A stretch of 64,000 nucleotides of DNA from Paenibacillus alba (GTDB taxonomy: Bacteria > Bacillota > Bacilli > Paenibacillales > NBRC-103111). The stretch lies in contig NZ_JABMKZ010000017.1 in assembly GCF_013204855.1 (NCBI RefSeq), positions 91,661 through 155,660 of the forward strand. The letters run 5' to 3'. Below, one piece after another: positions 1 through 9,500 of this stretch. The position numbers and the translations under genes are program-made. The notes beneath the pieces were generated by a model that did no database searches, was not told the origin of the DNA, and was given only the letters and a program-made list of their open reading frames with translations. Positions within the stretch are counted from its first letter, which is position 1. Each line of letters starts with the position of its first letter.

Positions 1-234
1 CTATCATTTGGGCTTTCTTATCTGTTCATCACCCATGACATCAAGGCTGCATACGCCCTTTCGGATCGACTAGCGGTCATGGATCAGGGAGAACTCGTGG
101 GGCAGTTCGAAAATAAGGAATCGATTTTCACATCGTCACATCCTGCTGTGAAGCTTTTGTTGCAATCCGTCCTTGCTGAGCATCCCCGAGACCGGAAAAT
201 CAAATCCGTTAAAGCGGAATGTCGGTCGCTATGA
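1..234 (+). CDS. ABC transporter ATP-binding protein, C-terminal end (metallophore/nickel/peptide type)
   Basis: Frame 1 is open from the window edge to TGA at 232-234, giving 77 residues. It includes the post-Walker-B segment LFITHDIKAAYALSDRLAVM with the switch histidine of ABC ATPases of the peptide/nickel importer class. The Walker motifs lie outside the window. It overlaps the next gene, which resembles the opine-metallophore exporter CntE. In staphylopine-type operons the ATPase CntF directly precedes CntE, so CntF is the likeliest identity. That is inferred from context, because the tail alone cannot separate nickel, peptide and opine ATPases. Confidence 0.75.
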   Translation, partial: LSFGLSYLFITHDIKAAYALSDRLAVMDQGELVGQFENKESIFTSSHPAVKLLLQSVLAEHPRDRKIKSVKAECRSL

Positions 235-1424
235 ACAAAAACGGCCCCTTATCTCTACCTTTTATAAAGCTATACGCCATTACTTTTCTATTTTTCAGCG
301 CGAATCCGATCTTGAATATCATTGTGCCTCTGCGCAGTGAAGCTCAAGGCGCAAGCAATGCAGAAATCGGCGTCATGATGGGTGCTTATATGATAACGAG
401 CATGCTCTTCCGTCCATGGGCGGGAAGTATCGTTCATCGCTTCGGACCGCTGTCTGTATTACGCGCTTTATTACTTGCAAATGGACTTGTCCTAATCCTG
501 TATACGATATCTGGGCTGGAATGGTACTTCGCTCTTCGTGCTATGCAGGGCGTAACGACGGCGTTTTTCTCCTTATCGCTGCAGCTAGGCATTGTTGATA
601 AGCTGGCTCACCATGATCGTTCTCAGGGCATATCACTTTATTTGTTAGCAGGCATGCTGCCTACCGTAATCGGTCCTATTCTGGCATTAACCTTGTGGGA
701 CTGGGGCGGAATGAACGCATTCACCACATCTATGATCGTTATTGCCCTTGTCACAGGCATCTTAGGCTTCAAGGCTGCTCTGCCCTCCGGATCGCAAGTC
801 ACTCAGAATGAGCAACAGCAAGCAAGCTCCATGACTTCTCAGCTGCGCCAGCTGTGGACTCATCGTGCATTTCTCGTATGCAGTACAGCCATGCTGATTG
901 CTTCTGTCTCCTTTGGCGCTGTTACAACCTTTATTGCGCTCTATACGAAACAAAGCGGTGTCGGTCATGCTGGCATTTACTTAATGCTCCAAGCTGGCGT
1001 GATGGTTTTTTGCAGATTCGCCTTACGCAAAAAAGTTCCTTCAGACGGTCAATGGCATCCCCGTTTTCTCGTTGGTTTACTGCTAAGTATGGCTGTTGGC
1101 TTGCAGCTATTGGCACTAGCCGTATATGGCAGAGCATCATTCATGTATGCGGGTTCCATGTTGATTGGGTTAGGCATGGCACTGCTCTACCCCCATTTGG
1201 TGACGTATTTGACCATTGTACTGCCACTGTCCTCCCGCAATACGTTAATCGGCGTGTTCATTGCCGTATCCGATCTGGGTTCCGTACTTGGCAACATCGT
1301 GATGGGCACGATTGCCGATCATTTGTCCTACTCTTATATGTATGGCATATGCGCTGGCTTATTGCTGACCTCTGTTGCGATTGTACTCATAAGCGGTCGC
1401 CGTTTAGCGATTCGTTCTGAATAA
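219..1424 (+). CDS. cntE: MFS exporter, CntE-like (opine metallophore export)
   Basis: A 401-residue, 12-helix major facilitator protein. The N-terminal segment FFSANPILNIIVPLRSEAQG followed by GASNAEIGVMMGAYM and FRPWAG closely resembles staphylopine exporter CntE as I remember it. That protein sends the metallophore out so the companion ABC importer can recover the metal complex. The gene overlaps the ATPase by 16 bases. An in-frame ATG at 231 makes a classic ATGA overlap with the upstream stop and may be the true start. A terminator follows at once, so this is the last gene of the operon. A generic drug-efflux MFS is the alternative. Confidence 0.7.
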   Translation: MSVAMNKNGPLSLPFIKLYAITFLFFSANPILNIIVPLRSEAQGASNAEIGVMMGAYMITSMLFRPWAGSIVHRFGPLSVLRALLLANGLVLILYTISGLEWYFALRAMQGVTTAFFSLSLQLGIVDKLAHHDRSQGISLYLLAGMLPTVIGPILALTLWDWGGMNAFTTSMIVIALVTGILGFKAALPSGSQVTQNEQQQASSMTSQLRQLWTHRAFLVCSTAMLIASVSFGAVTTFIALYTKQSGVGHAGIYLMLQAGVMVFCRFALRKKVPSDGQWHPRFLVGLLLSMAVGLQLLALAVYGRASFMYAGSMLIGLGMALLYPHLVTYLTIVLPLSSRNTLIGVFIAVSDLGSVLGNIVMGTIADHLSYSYMYGICAGLLLTSVAIVLISGRRLAIRSE

Positions 1425-1431
1425 ATGGACT

Positions 1432-1470
1432 AAACCTCCGAAGCCACTTAGATGGCGATGGAGGTTTTTT
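1432..1470. terminator. Terminator after the cntE-like gene
   Basis: AAACCTCC at 1432-1439 pairs with GGAGGTTT at 1460-1467 and runs into a T tract on the plus strand. The convergent minus-strand gene ends inside the hairpin, at 1448. Confidence 0.8.
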
Positions 1471-1729
1471 GAGCTTTATCTAAATTTCTCATCTTATTTT
1501 CAAGTATCCCCTTCTCCAATTTTAAATGGAGCAGCTCCGTATCCAGATCCTGCCCGATAGTATGCACCGCGGTAAGTATGTTCTCTGCAGTAAGAATGTG
1601 AATAGAATCAGCGTTATGGCAGATATACTCTAAAATGATGTCGATGAATTCTTTGCAGAGGCTGATTCTTTGGGTTAGGATGGTTTCTTCTTTTAGCGCT
1701 TCTTCGTATTTAGTTTGGACTTCTTGCAT
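1448..1729 (-). CDS. Small hypothetical coiled-coil protein
   Basis: About 93 residues, rich in Glu, Leu and Lys, with heptad-like spacing (MQEVQTKYEEALKEETILTQ and a C-terminal LEKGILENKMRNLDKAQK). A coiled-coil or small helical-bundle protein is likely, but no family is recognised. The frame extends to a GTG at 1738. The ATG at 1729 is preferred because GAGGTGG lies about 5 bases before it. Paired palindromes upstream and a divergent, broken XRE gene suggest this was once one half of a regulator/target pair. The stop codon lies inside the shared terminator hairpin. Confidence 0.6.
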   Translation of the reverse strand: MQEVQTKYEEALKEETILTQRISLCKEFIDIILEYICHNADSIHILTAENILTAVHTIGQDLDTELLHLKLEKGILENKMRNLDKAQKTSIAI

Positions 1730-1748
1730 GGTTGCCACCTCACATCGT

Positions 1749-1800
1749 TACGTATATGCGTACCATTATAAAAAAATATTATCTGGTACGTTATTGCGTA
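1749..1800. promoter_or_regulatory. Two palindromic operators between divergent genes
   Basis: TACGTATATGCGTA at 1749-1762 and TACGTTATTGCGTA at 1787-1800 are near-palindromes of the form TACGNNATNNCGTA, 38 bp centre to centre. They sit between the small minus-strand gene and a truncated XRE-type gene, which is the usual place for Cro/CI-type operators. Confidence 0.55.
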
Positions 1801-1842
1801 TAGTCAACAACTAAACTTGATTACTCGAAAGGTGATCTGACC

Positions 1843-1902
1843 ATGACAAAAAAGGTAATCGTTAAAATATCTGAACTTACTAAAAAGCACAACATATCCT
1901 AG
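1843..1902 (+). pseudogene. Remnant of an XRE-type HTH regulator
   Basis: ATG at 1843, with GAAAGGTG as ribosome binding site, opens MTKKVIVKISELTKKHNIS and then hits TAG at 1900. KISELTKKHNIS resembles helix 1-2 of a Cro/CI HTH domain, where a Gln-containing recognition region would normally follow. The downstream sequence does not resume the domain obviously, so this is a 5' fragment of a decayed repressor. Confidence 0.5.
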
Positions 1903-1997
1903 TCATAATGGAAACCATCGTTTCTGCAATACAATACTGCTACTTACGGCTCATCATCTCCATCTTCTCTCACACTCCCTATCCGAAAAATAAGTGC

Positions 1998-2035
1998 AAA
2001 AAAAGAAGACCAGAGCGGCGGCTCTGATCCTCTTC
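1998..2035 (-). terminator. Terminator of the Rpn-type nuclease gene
   Basis: CAGAGC / GCTCTG hairpin at about 2011-2026, flanked by complementary GAAGA/TCTTC segments. A run of A on the plus strand (2000-2004) gives the U tract on the minus transcript. Confidence 0.75.
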
Positions 2036-2103
2036 AGAGAGTATCAGTATGGTGTGTGGTGTTTTCTCTAATAACCCGTCGTTGAAACCACTGTGCTACG
2101 CTT

Positions 2104-2958
2104 TTAGTGCATCTGTTTGCCTAACAACTCAATTTCCGCTTCGGACAAGCCCGTTACTTCGGCAATGAGTGAGACCGCTAAACCTTTTTGCAGCATGTTA
2201 GCTACAATCTCTTTATCTCTAGCGACCTTTCCTTCCTCTCTGCCCCTGGACTCCACATAGTCCAAAGCAGACTGCTCATCCAGCAGCGCTTTTTTCCGCA
2301 TCTCATACAGCATCCGCGCTTCTTTGTCTTGGCTCAAAAACTCCAATGTCGTCATCGCTTTTTTCAAGCCTGGTGTATCCATCGCTAATTCCTCCCATCG
2401 ATCCTGATTCGCACCGTTAATGAACATCAGCCAATTTACGAGTCGGCTGTCCATTTCGTGGACTTTAATCCCCAGCTTCGACAGCTCCATAAAGTGAATT
2501 TCAATATCGTCGATTAACAGTTCGCCTGTATGGTCTTCCCTCATGTGAAATATGTTATGAAAACGATCATTTGGAATGTAGCAGAAGGTCAAGATATTGA
2601 TCGAAATGACTTTTTGTAAGGTCGTGTACAGCTTACCTTCCTCTAATTGCTCCTCGTACATTTTGGCCGAGTAATACAAACTCCGCTTTGCCATATCGTA
2701 CTTATTGCTCACCTGGATCTCCAAATTCACCTGTTTGCCATCCTCGGTTTTGGCTCGGACATCCAGAATGGACTGTTTATCAGTCACGGCATTTTTATCG
2801 ATATTCGGATTGAGTATCATCAGACTGACAAACGGCTTCGGCTCCGTTTCCCGCAACGCTTCATTTAGGAAATTGAGTAGGACTTCATCTTTGTTTTCTT
2901 CGCTGCCAAATATTTTTTTGAACACAAAATCGACAGACGGCTTTAACAGTTCAGTCAT
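2104..2958 (-). CDS. Rpn family PD-(D/E)XK nuclease / putative transposase
   Basis: 284 residues from the ATG at 2958, which has GGAG about 9 bases upstream. The longer frame to 3063 adds an implausible leader. The N-terminus MTELLKPSVDFVFKKIFG is the signature of the Rpn (YhgA-like, PF12784-type) family. The core SILDVRAKTEDG...LEIQ supplies the Asp and Glu-x-Gln of a PD-(D/E)XK nuclease. The C-terminal helical part (about 215-284) is the usual charged tail. Rpn proteins cut DNA and promote RecA-independent recombination, and are often multicopy and mobile. No inverted repeats were seen around it. It has its own terminator and no operon partner. Confidence 0.85.
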   Translation of the reverse strand: MTELLKPSVDFVFKKIFGSEENKDEVLLNFLNEALRETEPKPFVSLMILNPNIDKNAVTDKQSILDVRAKTEDGKQVNLEIQVSNKYDMAKRSLYYSAKMYEEQLEEGKLYTTLQKVISINILTFCYIPNDRFHNIFHMREDHTGELLIDDIEIHFMELSKLGIKVHEMDSRLVNWLMFINGANQDRWEELAMDTPGLKKAMTTLEFLSQDKEARMLYEMRKKALLDEQSALDYVESRGREEGKVARDKEIVANMLQKGLAVSLIAEVTGLSEAEIELLGKQMH

Positions 2959-3092
2959 CGTTTCAACTCCAAACAGCTTTGGATTGCCAGTGATTTTTCT
3001 ATTACCATTATACCACAAAAGGAGTAGAGCGTAGACATGAAAGACGCCTAAGTGGTTTCGCATATCGCTGTTGAGTTTTTCACAAAAAATGA

Positions 3093-3136
3093 GAGGCTAT
3101 CCCCAGTCATTTCTATGACTTGTGGGACAGCCTTTT
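3093..3136 (-). terminator. Long hairpin downstream of the SPFH operon
   Basis: AGGCTATCCCC at about 3094-3104 pairs with GGGACAGCCT at about 3124-3133. An inner AGTCAT/ATGACT extends the stem, and minus-strand readout ends CTCATTTTTT. A hairpin of the same design occurs at 24728-24769, so this may be a dispersed terminator family. Between it and the gene end (3141-3295) there are only AT-rich segments with a loosely repeated CCCTCTA(A)TTTG motif. Confidence 0.7.
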
Positions 3137-3295
3137 GTGCCGTTATGCTTCTGTTGTCAAAATAAAGGGAAATTTCCCTCTAATTTGACTGCAGAAGCTT
3201 GTCAGTTCCTTTTAGCAGGAAAAACTCCCTCTATTTGCACCGATTTCGTGAGAACCTACTAAAGCCGGTCAAACTAACGGGAGGTTAGGTTTTCC

Positions 3296-4744
3296 TTACG
3301 CCTTGATCGCGAGATTCCGATTTCGGATTACAGGACTGTTCAGACCAGTCAGGATCAATTCTACACCAATCCCCTCATACCGATCCAAACTCTGCAAAAT
3401 GGTATCCAAAATATGATGTGCCGCATATTCTTGGCCAACCCCCATCTCATCACCGGGACCAGCCGCGATGTGCTGAAGAGGAAGATGTTCCGTGGCGAAT
3501 TGAACCAATTGCCGGATACGGTTTGGGTCGTTCGATTTCATCAGCTGAAAGTAATGAAAATCCTGCAGCGGATCTGCGGCAAGCTGACCATACAGCGCAT
3601 CCCAAATATCCATGCCAAGCTTATCCGCACACACTGCTCCATAGTGGCGATCCGAGGAATCACCGGTGCTAATTGCATCAATGACAATGCTTACCCACTT
3701 GGCTTCAGCAATCAACGATTCACATGCATCCCTATTATCGGTTCTTAACTGCTCGCTCCATCCCTCCAACATCCGCCGGGACCAATTCTCCTCATCCTGA
3801 GCCAAGAAGTCGCGAATACTGAATAGGACCGACAAATGTTTAACTGATGAGCCCATCACCCAGGCTAGCCTCACGTAATCAGACACAACCTGCGGACTAT
3901 ACTCGTAATCGTCGATGTCCTCTGCCGGCCCGCCGTTCAATAACGCTTGCATAATATCCGTCGCCCCATCAAACAATGCGCTATCAACAAGATCGTCCGA
4001 GAGCGCCTCGCGCAAACCACCATTCCTTGCACAAATGCAAGCTAAGTATTCGTTCATGACGCTGTTTTGGCAACCTTGGCGCAGCAGCCAGTCTTTGATC
4101 TCCTCGGTGGCCGGCTCGAGTCTCTCGACGAGATGGATTTTCCCCCACCCATGAACGTACTTAACTAGTTCAAACAGAACCTGGTTGCTGTCTTCCATTC
4201 CATTCCGAATCGCAACCGCGGCATATAGCGTAAATTCATCGTGCCTCCCCAGTGTCAGAAGCAGTTCCTTCACTTGCTCGTTCTGAAAAAGGCCCAGCAG
4301 CGCAATTCCAAATTTAACGGCATTGCGATGTGCCCCATTTTCGGCTAACCATTTTGCCTCTTGGAATAAGCCATCTGGCTGTATGCCAGACTGTTTGCGC
4401 ACCTCGTCTAAAATAGCGTCCATCTTGCTGCCAATATCCGTCTTCACAAGCTTAGCATACAGTGTCTTTCTAATTGAAATCTTCGGCTTTCTCGATTGCT
4501 TCGCCAGCAGGTGGACCAACTCACGTGTCTCGTCTGTCATTTGACCTGGCCCCGCATGGTGCCCGAAAGCACCATCCAAGCCGCCTGCTACCCACCTCAA
4601 CTTGCTGCCGGACCAGAATTCTTCGTCATCTGGCAAGGATCCTCCTACGGATTCGCCTTGCTCCAGCATAAATGAATAAATGGAGGGCCTGCCTTCCCAG
4701 AGAGGCCGTACCGCTTTATTGAAGAAAATAAGCATTGTTTTCAT
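3296..4744 (-). CDS. Protein of unknown function coupled to an SPFH protein
   Basis: 482 residues, soluble, Trp-rich and acidic. Residues 1-60 look like a compact domain (PLWEGRPSIYSFMLEQGESV). The rest is helical with Leu/Ala spacing like HEAT or TPR repeats. The C-terminal SPVIRNRNLAIKA resembles the end of the HEAT-like proteins often labelled limonene hydroxylase in Bacillales. The protein stops directly after that motif, where I would expect further helices, so the 3' end may be lost. The start overlaps the SPFH gene by 4 bases (ATGA), so the two are translationally coupled and probably work together. Function is not known. Confidence 0.6.
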   Translation of the reverse strand: MKTMLIFFNKAVRPLWEGRPSIYSFMLEQGESVGGSLPDDEEFWSGSKLRWVAGGLDGAFGHHAGPGQMTDETRELVHLLAKQSRKPKISIRKTLYAKLVKTDIGSKMDAILDEVRKQSGIQPDGLFQEAKWLAENGAHRNAVKFGIALLGLFQNEQVKELLLTLGRHDEFTLYAAVAIRNGMEDSNQVLFELVKYVHGWGKIHLVERLEPATEEIKDWLLRQGCQNSVMNEYLACICARNGGLREALSDDLVDSALFDGATDIMQALLNGGPAEDIDDYEYSPQVVSDYVRLAWVMGSSVKHLSVLFSIRDFLAQDEENWSRRMLEGWSEQLRTDNRDACESLIAEAKWVSIVIDAISTGDSSDRHYGAVCADKLGMDIWDALYGQLAADPLQDFHYFQLMKSNDPNRIRQLVQFATEHLPLQHIAAGPGDEMGVGQEYAAHHILDTILQSLDRYEGIGVELILTGLNSPVIRNRNLAIKA

Positions 4745-5847
4745 TTAGCTCCCCCAAGAAGCGAATTCAACTGTTCCAACAGATTGTCTCTGCCGGTGAG
4801 CGAAATCGTCCCGATTTTCTCACAAATTTTCTCGAGGAATTCAAGCTCCTTCAAGCGGAATAGAGTCTGGTTCTCGTCCATCAACTTAGCAGTGTTAAGC
4901 AGACTGCGAGTAGAAGCTGTTTCCTCACGGCGGGTAATCAAGTTTGCTTGGGCTTTCTTCTCTGCTAGCAACACTGTATTAAGTATCTCTTTTATATCCC
5001 CAGGCAAAATAATATCCTTTACACCAGCAGAAAAGAATTTGACCCCGTAATCCTCACTCTTTTCGTTCAGACGGGACAGTACAAATGCCGCAATCTCCTG
5101 CTTCATCCGCAACAGGTCATCTAGCTTCAATGTCCCGACGTATTCACGCAGAATAAGCTGCAATAGAATATAAACCTGATCTTCGAAGCCTTTGATTTCC
5201 AGTGCACGCAGCGGATTGATAATCTTGTACTGGCAGACGAAGTTTAAGCGAAGCGTTACCTTGTCCTCCGTCATCATTTCCTGACCGGTCATATCCAGTT
5301 GTTGCTGCCGTAAATCCACAGTTTTTATCGATGCCACCACAGGTCCCTTCCAGAAATAATATTTTCCTGGGGCAAGCTCCCTCTGCATGACATTGTTATA
5401 AAATAGCACCCCTGTCTCGTAGCTGGTCACTTCGGAAACATAAAGATAACCTGCAACTTTCGCAAATATGGCTCTATCTATATCTGCAGCAACTTCTGGT
5501 TGGCGAATATCAACTCGCGTAAAGTCGTGCTTTTTCAGCACATTCCAGAAAGCGTATTTACCAGCTGTCATAAGCGATACGAACTTGCCATCCTCATAAT
5601 GAAGCACATACTCGTGATCTTGAATATTGACAACAGTCAGCTCCTCAAGCAGCCGATCATCCTGAAGAAATAAGTTCAGATCCTTTCCTTGTATGGCAAA
5701 TGGCTTCGTAACATTCAACAACACGATTTCATCGTCTGAAAATGGAGCGAGTCGATAAACACCTGGCTGCAGGTGCTTCACATAACTGCCTTTCTTAAAC
5801 AGCAATCCTCGCTCGTCAGCTTTAACGATAATTTTCTTCAACATCAT
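4741..5847 (-). CDS. SPFH/band-7 (slipin-like) domain protein without a membrane anchor
   Basis: 368 residues. After a short N-terminal domain with a GLLFKKGSYVKHLQPGVYRL motif repeated loosely near 150 (GVLFYNNVMQRELAPGKYYF), residues about 165-300 form a band-7 core. A coiled coil of the ALLAEKKAQANLITRREETA kind follows (about 295-330). SPFH proteins oligomerise as membrane-organising scaffolds, but this one has no hydrophobic N-terminal hairpin, so it may act on soluble partners or dock onto a membrane. Two adjacent ATGs exist; the second (5844) has the better 7-base spacing from AGGAG. It forms an operon with the unknown gene downstream. Confidence 0.75.
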   Translation of the reverse strand: MMLKKIIVKADERGLLFKKGSYVKHLQPGVYRLAPFSDDEIVLLNVTKPFAIQGKDLNLFLQDDRLLEELTVVNIQDHEYVLHYEDGKFVSLMTAGKYAFWNVLKKHDFTRVDIRQPEVAADIDRAIFAKVAGYLYVSEVTSYETGVLFYNNVMQRELAPGKYYFWKGPVVASIKTVDLRQQQLDMTGQEMMTEDKVTLRLNFVCQYKIINPLRALEIKGFEDQVYILLQLILREYVGTLKLDDLLRMKQEIAAFVLSRLNEKSEDYGVKFFSAGVKDIILPGDIKEILNTVLLAEKKAQANLITRREETASTRSLLNTAKLMDENQTLFRLKELEFLEKICEKIGTISLTGRDNLLEQLNSLLGGAK

Positions 5848-6136
5848 TTATCTCCTCATTTCATGGAACCTTTGTAGTGTGTTGTGACCTTTATTAGGGA
5901 ACCCTCCTGATCAAGAAGCGGAGCCAAGCTTAAGGTTGGAAAATCGGTACCTGCACACTTAACTTTCTGATGACGATGCGATCTAATATTTCAGCCCGCT
6001 CTCACTCATCTTGCCATTATGTGGCCAAGCACTTTATCTCTGAACCGGTATCCACAGGCTGCATAGCTGCTTTCTCAGTGCCTACTCGAAGTCAGGCTGA
6101 AGATTCCCGCTAACAGGTCTAATAATTTGCTCATCG
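5848..6136. other. Intergenic region, nothing recognised
   Basis: No open frame with a convincing ribosome binding site was found. The region presumably carries the promoter of the SPFH operon (minus strand), but no clear -35/-10 pair stands out. Confidence 0.4.
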
Positions 6137-6200
6137 CTCGATGGGAAGTCGAGTATTCTACCAGAATCGCTCACTATGCGATTGGGGAATCGAACCCCAA
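6137..6200 (-). other. tRNA-like relic: T arm and Gly(UCC)-type anticodon arm in permuted order
   Basis: Read on the minus strand, 6200-6182 folds as a T arm with loop TTCGATT between CCCCAA and its complement. 6183-6165 forms AATCGC / GCGATT around a 7-base loop. 6167-6155 forms a D-arm-like hairpin with loop TGGTA. 6153-6137 forms a perfect 5-bp anticodon arm with 7-base loop CTTCCCA (anticodon UCC, Gly). The T arm precedes the D and anticodon arms, the reverse of a normal tRNA, and linkers are too short for a standard cloverleaf. No normal full-length tRNA could be built in either direction. A decayed or rearranged tRNA fragment is the cautious reading. Confidence 0.35.
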
Positions 6201-6260
6201 ATGTGGTTTCTTGCCGATCCGACCGTACAGGATACCGTAACAGACCATGCACGGCACTGC

Positions 6261-6278
6261 GGGATATCTCGATATCCC
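6261..6278. repeat. Near-perfect palindrome
   Basis: GGGATATC, TC, GATATCCC: an 8-bp perfect inverted repeat around two bases, extendable by GC/GC with one bulge. It lies in an otherwise featureless stretch. It could be an operator or a relic. Confidence 0.4.
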
Positions 6279-6439
6279 CGCCTCGTTACGACCGTCCGAA
6301 CAAGAAACAATGTAGGATTGCCTTACAGGTTCTATCTTCGCTTATTTTCGAAATAGCGAACATGGCGGAAGTATTACGACGACGCATAAAGTTTTCCATT
6401 CCACCCAAATCCATTCCCTAATTGAAAAGGGAGCACGAA

Positions 6440-6490
6440 TAAAAAGTGGAACACCAAATAACTCTACATCATTGACGTAGAGTTATTTGG
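6440..6490 (-). terminator. Terminator of the SLH protein gene
   Basis: CCAAATAACTCTAC at 6454-6467 is complementary to GTAGAGTTATTTGG at 6477-6490 around a short loop. Minus-strand readout continues into CTTTTTATTC. Confidence 0.85.
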
Positions 6491-6504
6491 TATAGAACTT
6501 ATTT

Positions 6505-9500
6505 TTATTTCACATCGCTAATTTGTTTCAGCATACGTACGACAACTGTGACCACTTGAGCCCTTGTACTATTTTGAGACGGAGCAAAATGAGTATCGTC
6601 TACGCCGTTCAGCAATCCGAGCCTTATAGCCGCTGCAACGTATTGTTTAGCCCACTCGCTTATGCTGCTTGCGTCTACATAGTCGTTCGGTTGATCTGAG
6701 ACAATATCACCCAGTTTTTTACCAGTAACATTCAAATACGCGTTGACCATCATGACCGCCAACTGCTCTCGTGTAACATTAGCTTCAGGAGAGAAGGTGC
6801 TATCGCTTGTTCCTCCTACGATATTCGCTGCATAGGCAGCGTTCACAGCATCCACATACCATGAATCTGCAGCTACATCTTCAAAAGCTTTGGTTGGTGC
6901 TTGAGCGGACAGGTTTAGTGCTTTCTTAAGAATTGTAACAAACTGCCCTCTAGTCATATTGCTGTCCGGTTGAAAGGATTGATCGTCCATACCGTCGATA
7001 ATCTTCTTGCCGACAAGTTGCTCGATGTCTTTTTGCGCCCAGTGTCCTTGGGTATCCGTGAATGTTTTTCCGGCAGCTGCTATCTTTTCCAACACAGCAT
7101 ACTTCGAAAAATGTGACAATGTCGCGGTAATTGTACCGTCACCATTCATCTTGCCCCCTATGTAAGTCCAAGTGTTCGTTGTTTCATCCAACCAATACAC
7201 ACCCAGATTCTTAGCGTCCATTACTTTTGACTGATCGTAGCGGAAAGTAGCCTCAATCGGCGTATCAAAAGTTGTTATAACCTTATCTTTTTCGGCTAAA
7301 GAAAAATCCAGTATTGGAGACGCCGTAGCGAAATCGCCCAATGTCTGATGATCTTCAGATGCAATTGTAAGCTTCACAGTTTCAAATTTGTATGTCCCGC
7401 TTAAGGAGTTAACAGGGAACTTGAACTGCACGTCGTTAGCTTTAATAACAATAGGCTTGCCCTTATTCGCTGCAATTTGAGCGATATCTCCATCGATGCT
7501 AACCGTAGTAATATCGAGATGCTGTTTAACCGTAGCATCAAGGATAAGCTCATTCTTTGCTTCCTTGGCAAGATCGATCAGCATATCTATACGAGCCGGT
7601 TGGAAGGCATAAGTCATTTTGCCGTTAGCGTCACGCGTCGGCAAGCTTACGCCACCACCACCGCCGCCTCCGCCACCTCCACCTCCACCACCGCCTCCAG
7701 GTGGAGCCGGAGCGGAAGGCTCAGCATTATACGCCTTTTCAATCTTCAAACTTGGAATGCCCCCACCACGTTGCACCGAGAAATAAAGACTTCCAGCCCC
7801 AGTTCCCAGCTGCGGAATGGTAAATTTCGCTGAAGTCGATTCATCCCCAACTACTTGAAATAACAATGAATTAGCTGAGTTTGGATCACTGTACACTCGA
7901 ACAATGTCTCTAGGATTTAATCCCGAGATGGTAATCGTGTCGGGGGTCCCTGATTTGTTATTGGTAATTTGAATTTGATCCGGTGTCAACGATGATCCGT
8001 AAGTCCGATCAAATAAGTCAGTCGTAGTAGGAGTGCTCATCCCAGTCGAGGAAACCGCATAAACGGCAATCTTGGTTGCCCCTAATGGAATCTGGGTATT
8101 CATAGGAATAGTGGTCTCATAGCTTCCAGTTTGATTTACTGGCAAACTAATAATAGGTTTGAGCTTCTGCAGTAGATCGTCGACAAAGTAAATCTCGTAA
8201 CGCATAGTACCATAGAAATTATTATTTGTATAAAAGGATAAGTAGCCACCCACTTCCCCTTTATTTCCATCATCATCCCTCTGTTGTAGGTACCCAACTG
8301 GATTTTGATAAGTTATCGGCAAGTTAGAAACAGGCTCACTTGCTATGTTGTTTGCCAACAAATAATAATCTCCCAATACTTTCTCATCATTTGCCGAATT
8401 GATAGCCGATAGCCTCACTTTCGAGGCACCTGCTGGGATCTGCGTATCTAAGATGGATACATTATACTGCTGCTGCCCCTTGCTGACTTGTGCAAAAGTG
8501 CCCCCCATTTGCGCCCCTATAGAATCAATAAATTTGACAACATAATTTTTCACACTTGTTTCATCAATGAAAGGAACCCAGTGCAATTCACCCTTGTAAT
8601 TCTTCGCGCTAGTATCAATATCTTCGACATAATTACTAAAGGGATCGAATTCAATGTTATCCCATAATCCGAAATAATATCCGTTAGTACTTTCACCTAA
8701 ATTATTTTTACCAAAAATCCCGATTCTTTCGGCGCCCGCTGGAATCGCAGTACCATTAGGCAAAGTAATTTCATAACTTGGATAGTTCAACCCATGGCTT
8801 GGACGAATGAGCCTACTTTGTGTTAATTCAGCAATGGATTGTAGTTTTACGTTATTTTTATCTACAAAATAGAGATCATAGCTTGTTGCAGCTCCACCTG
8901 AAGTAAGGTCATACCAACTGATCGAGCCGCCAATGTTACCACGGGATGTATCTTCATCGTAGATATAAGGGAACAAAAGGTTGGGAACTGGAATCGCCGG
9001 ATTCGTCCCTGTAATAACTGGACTGCTCATAGTATTGTCAAAAATTTGCATGCGGTACATTTCTGTACTTATATTCCCGGACAAGTCCATTGGTCGCAAA
9101 TCGAGATAAACTGCTCCTGCAGGTACCAAGTTTTCAGCAATATCAATATGATAATTTATCAAAGATGATTGATTCTTTGGAACGCTATACGCACTTCCAA
9201 GCGCTGTTCCAGATGCATCGGTAAAAATCAGTTGGTAGCCCGAATAAATAGTTTCAATTGGAGTATACCAATTCACTAATGGATGGACCTTCCCACGAAT
9301 TGGGTTCTGATCTTCTAATGTGTACACAAAAAAGGAGGATGACCAGCCACCGCCATAATCCGATATCATAACAGTAGCGGCGGAAGAGCTTTCTCCAATT
9401 GCATTCTTGGAATAAACGCCTAAATACATCGCTCCCGCAGGTATGCTAGTTTTTGGAATACTGTAGTTATAGGACGAGCTATTTCCTGCATAAGGAACTT

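Noticed and set aside
854..1420. 188-codon ORF overlapping the CntE-like gene
   Set aside because: A frame shadow of the membrane protein, Cys- and Trp-rich, without translation signals.
6176..6250. Normal tRNA gene on the minus strand ending at the T arm
   Set aside because: 75 bases upstream of the T arm give no matching acceptor, D or anticodon stems.
6141..6421. Two plus-strand ORFs of 71 and 81 codons
   Set aside because: No ribosome binding site, unusual composition, and overlap with the tRNA-like relic.
7650..7700. GC-rich run in the SLH protein gene as a repeat element
   Set aside because: It encodes the polyglycine hinge in frame and needs no other explanation.
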